Of a DNA stretch of 64,000 bases, positions 44,721 through 53,875 are shown in pieces (the first letter of the stretch is position 1; each line of letters begins with the position of its first letter). Location: positions 1,054,001 through 1,118,000 of the forward strand of contig OZ252227.1 of assembly GCA_965249175.1 (NCBI GenBank), written 5' to 3'. The DNA is from CAZYFH01 sp965249175 (GTDB lineage Bacteria > Acidobacteriota > Vicinamibacteria > Vicinamibacterales > UBA8438). Made by a program: the position numbers and the translations under genes. The notes under the pieces were generated by a model that saw only the letters and a program-made list of their open reading frames with translations, made no database searches and was not told the DNA's origin.

Positions 44721-47152
44721 GAGCCACGACTCCGACGCGCGTCTTCTTGCCGATCTTCGCGCTGATGGCCCTGGTGGTTGCGACACTCGGGGTTCCGCCG
44801 GATGCTGTGGCGCAAACCGAGACGCGGCAGGTGGAAGGGCTCGCCGAGCCGGTGGAGATCCTGATCGACCGCTGGGGCATCCCCCACATCTATGCCGAGA
44901 CGGAGGCGGACCTCTTCTTCGCCCAGGGGTTCAACGCCGCGCGGGATCGCCGGTTCCAACTGGAGCTGTGGCGCCGGCAGGTCACCGGGACGGTGTCGGA
45001 GCTGCTGGGCCCCCGTACCCTCGACAAGGACATCGGCGCGCGCCTGCTCCGGTACCGCGGAGATCTCGATCAGGAGCTGAACCACTACCACGAGCGCGGG
45101 ACGACGGTCTTCGAGGCGTTCGTCCGAGGGGTGAACGCGTATATCGCGCTGACGGAGGAGGACCCCGAGCTGCTACCTCTCGAGTTTCGGCTGCTAGGGA
45201 CGACCCCCGGGAGCTGGACGCTCGAGGTGGTCGTGTCGAGGCTCAACGGGCTCTACAGCAACGTCACCAGTGAGGTGCGGAACGCACAGCTCCTCCAGGC
45301 GATGGATGCGGACACCCTCCGCCGCCTGTCCGATTTCCGGCCGCGCAACCCCGACCTGTCCGACCACGGCGTCGACCTGTCCTTGATCACGCGGGACGTC
45401 GTGAAGCTATATCTCGCGGCGCGGGCGCCGGTCGATTTCGTCCCGGCGGACATCGCGCCGGCCTACCGGACACAAGAGACGGATACCGGCGCCTCGCAGG
45501 CAGCCGCTCTCCTGCCAGGCACCCGGCTGACGGATTGGGTCGCCGAGGGATTCGGCAGCAACAACTGGGTCGTCAGTGGCGACCGGACGCTTTCCGGTTC
45601 CCCGATCCTCGCGAACGATCCTCACCGGGCGGTGTCGGTGCCGGCGTTGCGCTACGTGGTCCACCTGGTCGGACCGGGGTGGAACGCCATCGGCTCGGGC
45701 GAGCCGACCGTCCCCGGCGTGTCGATGGGACACAACGAGCAGGGCGCCTGGGGGCTGACGATCCATGGGCGCGACATGGAGGACCTCTACGTCTACGACA
45801 CGAACCCGGACAACCCCAATCAGTACCGATACCAGGACGCGTGGGAAGACATGCGGATCGTCCGCGAGACGATCCCCGTCAGAGGCCGCGACGCCGTGCC
45901 CGTCGATCTGAAGTTCACACGACACGGACCGGTGTTGTCCGAGGACCCGGACCACAACAAGGCCTATGCGCTCCGGGTCGCGTGGCAGCAGACGGGCGCG
46001 TCGCCCTATCTGGCCGACCTGCGATACGGCAGGGCGACCACATGGGAGGAGTTCCGCGAGGGCGCGTCGTATCACCTGGGGCCGGCGCACAACGTCGTCT
46101 GGGCGGATGTCCACGGCGACATCGGCTGGCAGGTCACGGGTCTCGCGCCGATCCGGAGCTGGAGCGGGCTCTTGCCGGTGCCGGGCGATGGCCGGTTCGA
46201 GTGGAGCGGGTCGATGCCGGTCAAGGAACTCCCGCACGTCGTGAACCCCGAGGGCGGGTTTTTCGCCACCGCGAACGAGGCCAACGTGCCGGACGACTAT
46301 CCGCACGTCTTCTCCTATAGCTATGCTGAACCGCTTCGCTCGGCCCGCATCCACGAGCTGCTCGGCGACTCCCGGAATTACTTGACTGTCGCGGACATGC
46401 ACGCGATCCAGCAGGACCAGTTCGCGATTCCCGCCCGCGTCTTGCTTCCGCTGCTCGACGGGCTCGGCTCGGACGATACCGAGGTGCGCCACGCGCTCGA
46501 TCTGCTACGCGCCTGGGACAAGCGGCTCGACAGGGACTCGGCGACCGCCGCGATTTACATCGCGTGGGAGCGACGTCTGCGCGCACATGCCGAGCGGATG
46601 TTCGTCCCCGCGGCCGCGCGCATGAACGTGCCCACGGTGCGGCTGCTCGACTGGTACACCGCGCCCGATGGCCACTTCGGCGATGACCCGATCAAGGGGC
46701 GGGACACGCTGTTGATCCAGAGCATGCGGGAAGCGCTGGACGATCTGGAGGAGCGGCTCGGGGCCGACATGACCGTGTGGCGCTACGGCGGTCCTCGCTA
46801 CAAGCACCTCGCTATCCGCCACGCAATGAGCGACGTCGTGAACACGGAGACGCGCGCGAAGCTCGATGTGGGTCCGGCGCCGCGTGGGGGGACGTCCTAT
46901 ACGGTCAACCCAACGAGTAGCGGCGACAACCAGTCCAGCGGTCCGTCGTACCGGATCATCGCCGACACGTCCGACTGGGACAACTCCGTCGCCACGATCA
47001 ACGTGCCCGGGCAATCGGGCAATCCCGAGAGCCCACACTATCGCGACCTGTTCGAGCTGTATGCGGCCGGCAAGCACACGCCGATCTTCTTCTCCCGCGA
47101 GAAGGTGGAATCGGTGACCGAGCGGACGTTGCATCTGGTGCCGGCTCGCTGA
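44717..47152 (+). CDS. Penicillin acylase-family Ntn hydrolase
   Basis: 811 residues; signal peptide LPIFALMALVVATLGVPPDA. The alpha-chain start is EPVEILIDRWGIPHIYAETE followed by FAQGFNAARDRRFQLELWRR. The self-cleavage site is GFGSNNWVVSGDRTLSG, with S281 as the N-terminal nucleophile of the mature beta chain; beta-chain Asn/Arg context follows in SPILANDPHRAVSVPALRY. Family members hydrolyse amide bonds of penicillins, acyl-homoserine lactones or other N-acyl compounds in the periplasm. Longer in-frame readings further upstream lie inside the deacetylase in another frame and are not used. Intact. Confidence 0.93.
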   Translation: MRATTPTRVFLPIFALMALVVATLGVPPDAVAQTETRQVEGLAEPVEILIDRWGIPHIYAETEADLFFAQGFNAARDRRFQLELWRRQVTGTVSELLGPRTLDKDIGARLLRYRGDLDQELNHYHERGTTVFEAFVRGVNAYIALTEEDPELLPLEFRLLGTTPGSWTLEVVVSRLNGLYSNVTSEVRNAQLLQAMDADTLRRLSDFRPRNPDLSDHGVDLSLITRDVVKLYLAARAPVDFVPADIAPAYRTQETDTGASQAAALLPGTRLTDWVAEGFGSNNWVVSGDRTLSGSPILANDPHRAVSVPALRYVVHLVGPGWNAIGSGEPTVPGVSMGHNEQGAWGLTIHGRDMEDLYVYDTNPDNPNQYRYQDAWEDMRIVRETIPVRGRDAVPVDLKFTRHGPVLSEDPDHNKAYALRVAWQQTGASPYLADLRYGRATTWEEFREGASYHLGPAHNVVWADVHGDIGWQVTGLAPIRSWSGLLPVPGDGRFEWSGSMPVKELPHVVNPEGGFFATANEANVPDDYPHVFSYSYAEPLRSARIHELLGDSRNYLTVADMHAIQQDQFAIPARVLLPLLDGLGSDDTEVRHALDLLRAWDKRLDRDSATAAIYIAWERRLRAHAERMFVPAAARMNVPTVRLLDWYTAPDGHFGDDPIKGRDTLLIQSMREALDDLEERLGADMTVWRYGGPRYKHLAIRHAMSDVVNTETRAKLDVGPAPRGGTSYTVNPTSSGDNQSSGPSYRIIADTSDWDNSVATINVPGQSGNPESPHYRDLFELYAAGKHTPIFFSREKVESVTERTLHLVPAR

Positions 47153-47246
47153 GGCCGACTAGCTGGCTCCGGCAACGCTTTTCGTGGCACTGTCACGTTG
47201 ACGAGCGCAGCCGCGTTCGTCTCGACGCCGCCGGCACCACGCGGGA

Positions 47247-48761
47247 TCAGGGCTGGGTCGCCGACCCCTCGAGCCGCAGGTCGAGCTTGTCCACCGTGTA
47301 GTCGATCCTCCCGTTAAACATCTCGTCCCAGCTCTGCTCGTCCCAGTAGACCTCTTTGTCCGGAGCGGGGTTGTAACGATTTCGGATCGAGTTGTCGAAG
47401 TGGCCGATCGTCTTCAACGTGCTCCCCGCGGGTATCTTGAGGGGCTCTTCGAGCTCGTATGGCAGTTGCCAGTTGAAGTCGTAATTGGGCACGTGCAGGA
47501 GCACCTCCTCACGGCCGTCGGGATAGGTGACGACGAAGGTCATGTCCTTGCCGCGGAGATGCATGTGCGGCCACAGACTGTAGAGCGTCACGTCGTCCCG
47601 GAAGGCCGTGGTACCGGTGATCGCCCAGTCGGGATCGCCCGGCGGGATGACCGGGATGCGCGGATGGCCGTCGCGTTCGTTGTCGAGGTTCGAGGCCACC
47701 AGCTCCGTGCGCTCCGCGATATGCGTCTCGCCGACGCGACGGGACAGCACCTCGTGCGTCATCGGTCGTTTGTGTAGCCACAGGCCGGCGCGGTGCCGGT
47801 CGGTCTCCGGCACCCCGGTGCTGTTGTAGTGGAGACCCCAATTGAGGTAGTCGTCCGGCTCGATCCGCTTTCCGATGCCCGCCGGCCAATGCAGGAAGCC
47901 CCCAGCCGGGACGTAGAAAACGAGGAGCGAGGTGCCCTGCACGGCGAACACCTCCCGCTCGCGCTGGGCGCGGCGCGCGTCCTCGGATTCCTCTGCCTGG
48001 TGTTCGCTGCGGTCGCCGGAGTTGTCAAAGCTGTCGTCCTCGTCGATCGACACCGGGACGTGGTCGATGATCGGTCCCCCCGGGAACGCGGGTCCCCGAC
48101 CGAGCCGAGTGCCCGCCGGCAAGCGGCGCGCTCCGAGACTCGAGTGATGCGTCGCGCGCGGATTGCCGGGCAGGAGCTGGATCGCCTGGAGATCAACGAC
48201 CTCGTCGAACGGGTTCTCCTGGTAGATACTGAAGTTCTCGCTCTGCCCTTGGGCCGGGATCTCGTACTCGATCGGCATCTCGATGACGAAGTCCGGATCC
48301 TGACCGGACGGATGCATCCATCCCTCGGCGAACGTCGGGAACCGAGGCGCCTCGCCAGCCCCCTCCGGCGCGCCGGCATCGACCCAGGCCACGATCGTGT
48401 CGATCTCCTCCTCCGTGAGCGCCGTCTCGTTGCGGAAGGTGCCGTAGCGCGCGTCTGCGTACCACGGCGGCATCTCACGAGCCACAACCTTCCCCTTGAT
48501 CGCGCGGGCCCACGGACGCGCGTCTGTGTAGGACGCCAGCGACATCGGCGCCATCTGTCCGGCGCGATGACAGCTGGCGCAGCTGTCATACAGGATGACC
48601 GCGACATCCTCGTTGAAGGTCGGCGCCTCCGCCTCCGTTGCCGCCAGCGGATGCGACAGCGAAACGGCCCCGCCCATCACCGCGATACCGACCGACGCGG
48701 CCCACCTTCGGCGAGCGGGAGAGGTGTTCGCCTCGAGCGAAATGACGTTAGACACGTGCAT
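47247..48761 (-). CDS. Cytochrome c + copper monooxygenase-like secreted protein
   Basis: 504 residues from ATG 48761 after GGAGGGAAAGAGC. After an export segment (AASVGIAVMGGAVSLSHPLA) there is one c-type heme site (LYDSCASCHRAGQMAPM) with MPPWYADARYG as the likely distal region. The C-terminal two-thirds resemble copper type II ascorbate-dependent monooxygenase domains: NPRATHHSSLGA, WGLHYNSTGVPETDR, LYSLWPHMHLRGKDM and YDFNWQLPYELEEPL, with paired His ligands (HHSS, HMH). Such fusions occur in Acidobacteria and planctomycetes; the substrate is unknown. Intact. Confidence 0.78.
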   Translation of the reverse strand: MHVSNVISLEANTSPARRRWAASVGIAVMGGAVSLSHPLAATEAEAPTFNEDVAVILYDSCASCHRAGQMAPMSLASYTDARPWARAIKGKVVAREMPPWYADARYGTFRNETALTEEEIDTIVAWVDAGAPEGAGEAPRFPTFAEGWMHPSGQDPDFVIEMPIEYEIPAQGQSENFSIYQENPFDEVVDLQAIQLLPGNPRATHHSSLGARRLPAGTRLGRGPAFPGGPIIDHVPVSIDEDDSFDNSGDRSEHQAEESEDARRAQREREVFAVQGTSLLVFYVPAGGFLHWPAGIGKRIEPDDYLNWGLHYNSTGVPETDRHRAGLWLHKRPMTHEVLSRRVGETHIAERTELVASNLDNERDGHPRIPVIPPGDPDWAITGTTAFRDDVTLYSLWPHMHLRGKDMTFVVTYPDGREEVLLHVPNYDFNWQLPYELEEPLKIPAGSTLKTIGHFDNSIRNRYNPAPDKEVYWDEQSWDEMFNGRIDYTVDKLDLRLEGSATQP

Positions 48762-48789
48762 GCTCTCTTTCCCTCCGCGACTTGACGAA

Positions 48790-49371
48790 TCAGCCACAGC
48801 GCTCGGTGAGACCGATCACGGAAGTCAGGTTGATCCGCTCGTGCTCGATAAAGAGCCCCTTCACCAATACTCGGTGGCCGGTCACCAGTGACCCGGTCGA
48901 GTTGACCGAATCGGCGGTGGTGAACTCGGCACGCTGAAACTGCCCGAGCAGCGCCTCGGGCGCCAGGAACTCGGTCACGCCGATGAGGACGTACGTGCGC
49001 GAACCGAGTGGCGTGCTCTTGGCAACTTCGATCTCGGTGCCGCTCGAAAACGGCGCGTCGGTAGTGAGGGGTTCGGACGCCTGGGTCAGCGTCCAGCTTG
49101 CTCCGTCCTTCGTGGCGCAACCGACGGATGAAACGATCTCGATCGCCGGCTTCGTCAGGTCCTGGTGCTGAGCGCCCGCGGGCGCCGGAACGATCGCGAC
49201 GCCGAGCAGCAGCGCAGCCGCGATGGACGTGTCCTGCACCAGCCGCTCCGCCTGCGACAGCTCGGACCACTGCTGGGACTCCTCCGCGGATTCACCCTGT
49301 GCGAGCGCAGGCGCTCCTCCGGCAACGAGAAGGAGCCAGACGGTGAGGATCACCACGCGTTCGTGCTTCAT
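48790..49371 (-). CDS. Secreted protein with two signal-like segments
   Basis: 193 residues from ATG 49371 (ATG 49380 also possible). The first hydrophobic segment VVILTVWLLLVAGGAPALAQ is followed after 30 polar residues by a second, IAAALLLGVAIVPAPAGAQ. The rest (EIVSSVGCATKDGASWTLTQ, SRTYVLIGVTEFLAPEALLG, GHRVLVKGLFIEHERINLTS) resembles a small secreted beta-barrel family. The double signal suggests fusion of the start of one exported protein to a second. Ends 29 bases before the start of the cytochrome gene on the same strand. Confidence 0.65.
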   Translation of the reverse strand: MKHERVVILTVWLLLVAGGAPALAQGESAEESQQWSELSQAERLVQDTSIAAALLLGVAIVPAPAGAQHQDLTKPAIEIVSSVGCATKDGASWTLTQASEPLTTDAPFSSGTEIEVAKSTPLGSRTYVLIGVTEFLAPEALLGQFQRAEFTTADSVNSTGSLVTGHRVLVKGLFIEHERINLTSVIGLTERCG

Positions 49372-49737
49372 CTGGGCCATGTGCGCCGAAGGTACTGGGC
49401 CTTCTGGAGGACCCGTGCTGACCCTATCACGCATATTCGGTTACCCAACACGCGAGCCTCGCTAGGCGCCTCACGGCTTCGCCCGTGCGCCCCATTACGA
49501 GGATGCTGCGGCCGTCTCTGTTTGACCGAAAGGCGATGCGCTCTCCATTCTAGTGCTCCTGAGTCCTCTGGAATCGACCCGGGTCGTGGAGAGATAGCGG
49601 AGTGGGTCGCCGCGGACCGACGAATTAATCGCAGGCAGCAGTGTGGCCGTCAGGTAGACGCTCACGAGATCACGGGCAGGGGAGACCGCGATCAGTCGAT
49701 CGGCACCCGCTGGGTCAGCTCCTCGAACCCGTTGACT

Positions 49738-49796
49738 CAGGGCGTCGGGACGAGGCGCTGGAGTTCGTCTGACCAGTTTTGGACGAGGATGATCTG
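49738..49796 (-). pseudogene. Ser/Thr kinase C-terminal tail remnant
   Basis: DTQQIILVQNWSDELQRLVP then TP and stop: the standard last strand of the kinase propeller (VLNW.EEL.R..P). Nothing upstream of it continues the propeller. The gap 49435-49737 shows no gene. Confidence 0.65.
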
Positions 49797-49833
49797 CTGG
49801 GTGTCCTACTGAGGAGTGATGAAGTTCGACCGT

Positions 49834-50373
49834 TCAGGGTACATCTGGCCTGGGATCGCCGACAAATGCATCGCGATTCGGCATCGTGACCATCGGCAGG
49901 GTCGTCCGATCCATCACGGCGCCAGCGGGAACGATGTTGTTCTTCCACAGCAGCCAGGCCGTAACGGCATAGACCTCTTCGTCGGTCAGGGAACCGGGCG
50001 CATCGAATGGCATCGTTCTCCGAACGTAGTCGAACACCGTCGTCGCGTACGGCCAGTAGCTCCCGATGGTCTTCGTAGGCTTCTGCCCTCCGACGAGGCG
50101 GTCGTACGGGCCCCCAACGCCTTCCACACCGTGACAGTATGAACACTTGTCGCCGTACACACTCGTCCCGTCGTCGACCGTGCCGCTGCCGGCTGGAAGC
50201 CCCTCGCCGTCCGGGGCGACGGCGATGTCGACTGCGGCAATCTCAGCCTCCGTGGGTCGGCTTCCCAACCCCAGTGGTCCCTGCTCGGGCGTCCCGGCCA
50301 GACCTAGCGAAACGCCGAGACACAGACCGACGCTCGTCAGAAAAGCAAGGCGGACAGGTTTAGGCGTGAACAT
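49834..50373 (-). CDS. Cytochrome c subunit, SoxD-like
   Basis: 179 residues from ATG 50373 (or 50388). An export helix (VRLAFLTSVGLCLGVSLGLA) precedes one heme site, YGDKCSYCHGVEGVGGPYDR, the probable distal Met in RRTMPFDAPGSLTDEEVYAV and TAWLLWKNNIVPAG. It overlaps the end of the sulfite oxidase-like gene by up to 29 bases, as soxC and soxD often do. It would take electrons from the molybdenum subunit. A SorB-type sulfite dehydrogenase cytochrome is the alternative. Confidence 0.8.
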   Translation of the reverse strand: MFTPKPVRLAFLTSVGLCLGVSLGLAGTPEQGPLGLGSRPTEAEIAAVDIAVAPDGEGLPAGSGTVDDGTSVYGDKCSYCHGVEGVGGPYDRLVGGQKPTKTIGSYWPYATTVFDYVRRTMPFDAPGSLTDEEVYAVTAWLLWKNNIVPAGAVMDRTTLPMVTMPNRDAFVGDPRPDVP

Positions 50374-51697
50374 TGTGGATGCTCCCATCGGCGGCGACTC
50401 TCCAGCTTTGTATGGCGTTGTAATGGTAGAAGGAGCCGAACTGGCCGTTCAGGCCCCGAACGTCGACCAGGGCTGTCCGCGTCGGCTGGACGTAGCCGGC
50501 TTCGTCGGTGCAGCGGCTCTGCAGAACGGTCTCGCGGCCGTTCCATCTCCACGGGTAACGGAAGACCGTCAACGACTTTGACATGACGGGTTCCTGGAGC
50601 TTGGCCTCCTGCCATGTTTCTCCGGCATCCGTGCTGACCTCCACGCGGGTGACCTTCCCCCGCCCGCTCCAGGCCAATCCGCGGATCTCGACGAAACCGG
50701 GGCCCCGAACCGGGAATTGAGCAGACGGGTAGTTGATCACCGACTTCGCTTCCATCACGAACGTGAACTGGCGCGCCACGCCGTCGGCCATCAGGTCCGT
50801 GTACTTGGCTGTCTCCTCGCGGGTCTGGTATGGCCGGTCCGTGACCTTCAGGACGCGCAACCACTTGACGTTGCAACTGCCCTCCCAGCCGGGCAGCACC
50901 AGCCGCATGGGGTACCCCTGGGCCGGACGCACGGCTTCGCCATTCTGGCCGTAGACGATCATTGCGTCATCTTCCGCCTTTTCCAGGGGAATGCTCCGAT
51001 TCATTCGCGCGCCATCCGCCCCTTCGGCGACAATCCATCTTGCGGTGCTTCTCACTCCCGCTTCGCGTAACAGGGTGGACAGCAGCACTCCTGTCCACTC
51101 CGTGCCGCTGATCAGTCCGTGCGTCTGCTGAACATCGGCCAGCGTCGGCTCCACCCACTCGGTCAGAGTGTTTCCCGAGCACTCCGTGAAGCAGATGCGC
51201 GAGACCGCCGGAAAGTCCATCAGATCCCGTACGGACAGCTTGAGTGGCCGGTCGACCATTCCGAACAGGAACAGTTCGTGGTTGGCAGGATCGATATCGG
51301 GAATGCCGGCGTGGTGCCGTTCGAAATGCAACGCGGAAGGGGTAATGGTGCCGCGCTGGTCTTGCAACGGAGACATGGTCCATGAGGACTCGTCGGTGGG
51401 CGTCTGGTATTGCCAGCGCTGGACTCCGGCTTCATGGCGGGATCGTTCGCCATAACCCGATACGGGACGACCCAACTGCTTGGTGGGGTCCGGCCGGCTC
51501 CCCTGTCGGAGAGTTTCCGCCAGTGAAGGCTCGGCTCCCAGACCATTCACCGCCAATCCACCTGCCAAGCCGGCTAACCCCTTGAGAGCTCCCCGACGCG
51601 TCATCGGCGGTGTTGGGTTTGGTTCTCCGACCTCACGCATCGTCCGACTCGGGTCGCCAGCGATCTCGGGCTTTCTCTTTGTCAAATACATATCCAT
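50360..51697 (-). CDS. Sulfite oxidase-family molybdoenzyme, SoxC-like
   Basis: 445 residues. A twin-arginine signal (MTRRGALKGLAGLAGGLAVN, Arg at 34-35) marks export as a folded cofactor-bearing protein. The molybdopterin domain has HFERHHAGIPDIDPANHEL and the Mo-ligand Cys in ICFTECSGNTL (C173), plus RLVLPGWEGSCNVKWLRVL. The C-terminal dimerisation domain ends WRWNGRETVLQSRCTDEAGY. With the following cytochrome gene it forms the SoxCD/sulfite dehydrogenase pair; soxYZ, soxA, soxB and soxX are not in the window. The true start may be at MREVGEPNP. Intact. Confidence 0.88.
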   Translation of the reverse strand: MDMYLTKRKPEIAGDPSRTMREVGEPNPTPPMTRRGALKGLAGLAGGLAVNGLGAEPSLAETLRQGSRPDPTKQLGRPVSGYGERSRHEAGVQRWQYQTPTDESSWTMSPLQDQRGTITPSALHFERHHAGIPDIDPANHELFLFGMVDRPLKLSVRDLMDFPAVSRICFTECSGNTLTEWVEPTLADVQQTHGLISGTEWTGVLLSTLLREAGVRSTARWIVAEGADGARMNRSIPLEKAEDDAMIVYGQNGEAVRPAQGYPMRLVLPGWEGSCNVKWLRVLKVTDRPYQTREETAKYTDLMADGVARQFTFVMEAKSVINYPSAQFPVRGPGFVEIRGLAWSGRGKVTRVEVSTDAGETWQEAKLQEPVMSKSLTVFRYPWRWNGRETVLQSRCTDEAGYVQPTRTALVDVRGLNGQFGSFYHYNAIQSWRVAADGSIHNVHA

Positions 51698-52474
51698 GTG
51701 TCTCCAACACGGAGGTGTCCGGGTCTTTCGCCGGGCAGGTGGTCACCACGTGATCCAACGCGGGCGCCGTGATCGGCTGAAGGGTCGAGGGCACCGGAGG
51801 ATCGACGTGCATGATCGCGGCGGCGAGACTGGCTTGGCTCTTACCCTCGAACGTCTTCGTCCCCGTCGTCATCTCGTAGAGCACGGTCCCAAACGCGAAG
51901 ATGTCCGTCCGCGCATCCGCCTCCTTGCCCTCCAACTGCCCCGGCGCCATGTATTGCAACGTGCCGAGGATCGCCCCCTCGCCCGTCAGCCCTGCGCTCT
52001 TCGTCGGCAGCCCGGTCAGTCCGGCGTCCCCACCCGCTGGCTTCAACTTTGCCAACCCAAAGTCGAGGAGCTTCGCCCCCGCCTTCGTCAGCATGATGTT
52101 CCCGGCTTCAGATCTCGATGCACGATCCCCTGCGGTGCGCCTTGTCCAACGCATCCGCGATCTCGATGGCGATCTGGAGCGCCTGATCCAGCGGCAGCGC
52201 ACCCGTCTCCAGCCGCTGCGCGAGCGTCTCCCCATCGAGATACTCCATGACCAGGAAGTTGATGCCGTCCTGGGTGCCGATGTCATGCAGCGTGCAAATG
52301 TGCGGGTGGTTCAAGGCGGCGACGGTGCGGGCCTCGCGCTCGAACCGCTGCTTCAGATCGGGGTCGGCGGCGACGTGCTCGGGGAGATAGGATGAAGCGG
52401 CTGGTCGTCCCCACGTGGTAGCTTGCGCTCCACATTTGTCCAACGCGCTCAAGGCGCACAGAGGGAGACCAGCC

Positions 52475-53504
52475 ATGGAGCATATTGGCATCGACGTCCC
52501 TAAGAGAGAAAGTCAAATCTGCATCCTGACCCCCGAGGGCGAGATGATCGAACGGCGGGTCCACAGCACGCGGCAGCAGTTCACGAAGATGTTCGGGAGC
52601 CGACCGTGTGCCCGTGTGCTCCTCGAGGCGACGACGGAAAGCGAATGGGTGGCGCAGACGATCGAGCAGTGCGGCCATGAGGTGATCGTCGCGGACCCCA
52701 ACTATGCCCCGATGTATCCGGAGCAGCGACGCCGCGTGAAAACGGATCGCCGGGATGCCCGGATGCTGGCGGAGGCCGCCCGGCTCGGCTCGTATCGCCC
52801 CGCCCATCGGGTGTCGCCCACGCAGCGCCAGGTGCGACGCCAGCTCCTGGTCCGCGACCTGCTCGTGCGGGCGCGGGGGCGGACCATCGCGCTGGCCCGC
52901 ACCCTCGTGCGGAGCGAGGGGCTCTGCGTCCGGGCGGGGGATGCCGATAAGTTTGGCACGTATGTCGGGGCCCTCGAGCTCCCGGACGCTCTCGAGGCGG
53001 CGATCCAGCCGCTGCTCGCGCTCTGGGCCCAGCTCACGGAGCAGCTCGCGGAGATTGATACGGCGCTGGTGGCGAGCGCGGCGGCCAACCTGGTGGTGCA
53101 GCGGTTGACGACGGCGCCGGGCGTCGGCCCGGTGATCGCGACGGCCTTTGTCGCCACCCTGGATGAGACCGGGCGCTTTCGCGGGGGGCCATCAGGTCGA
53201 GAGCTATCTCGGCCTCGTGCCCAGTGAGGACAGCTCGGCAGACCGCCACCGCCGGGGCCACATTACGAAGGCCGGCAACCCGCGCATGCGCTGGCTGTTG
53301 GTGCAAGCCGCGTGGGCGGCGCTCCGCTCCCGCCGCGCCGACGCCGCCGGCCTGCGCGCCTGGTCGGCCCAACTGGCGCAACGGCGAGGCCCCCGGATCG
53401 CCACCGTGGCCCTGGCGCGCCCGTTAGCCGGCATCCTGTTCGCGATGTGGCGCGACCAGACGACATTCGACGGCGGGCATTGCCGCGCGCCGGGCCCGGC
53501 CTAA
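52475..53504 (+). pseudogene. IS110-family recombinase with frameshift (copy 2)
   Basis: Same protein as copy 1 with about one residue in five changed; GIDVPKRE replaces GIDVHKRE next to D7. A run of six G near 53182 shifts the frame: the reading goes FRGGPSGRELSRPRAQ to a stop at 53227. In the next frame it continues GGHQVESYLGLVPSEDSSAD and GHITKAGNPRMR. The catalytic Ser domain is therefore separated unless ribosomes slip or the run is misread. Confidence 0.88.
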
Positions 53505-53875
53505 CTCTCAGGCGCGGGCCGCGTCGCGCGTCTTGACGCCGTTCCGGGTCGCAGGTTGGTGGGTGAGCACGTGAAGGTGCTTGGTCGTTCGTGAGGCCGT
53601 CAGGCAGATGGTGCCACCCCCCGCTTCGTATCGTCTCGTGCGCCGGCGATCAGTGCATCGCCCCTGTCGAGCGCGAATCGAAGGATGACGCAACTCGCGG
53701 CTGTCGCCCAGTGCGTCTACTCGTGGTAGAACCGGCGACCCGGCCGGCTGAACGTTGGAACGTGGCGTTCGTGACCCGTTCGCGCGCGCACCCGGCTGGT
53801 TGAGGGGGCGCCGCACGCTCACTAGAGGTGTGTCTGGATAGCAAACGCGCTTCTTACGAACACCGGGGTGACCTG
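53505..53875 (+). ncRNA. Candidate seekRNA/bridge RNA region, copy 2
   Basis: Homologous to 23110-23478. The block GGTTGGTGGGTGAGCACGTG is followed by AAGGTGCTTGG (53573-53583), whose AAGGTGCTT equals the reverse strand of the kinase flank at 53891-53899. In copy 1 the same position reads AAGATCCTT and again matches its own flank. The remaining conserved parts include GCGCCGGCGATCAG and GTCGAGCGCGAAT. No fold was computed. Confidence 0.6.
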
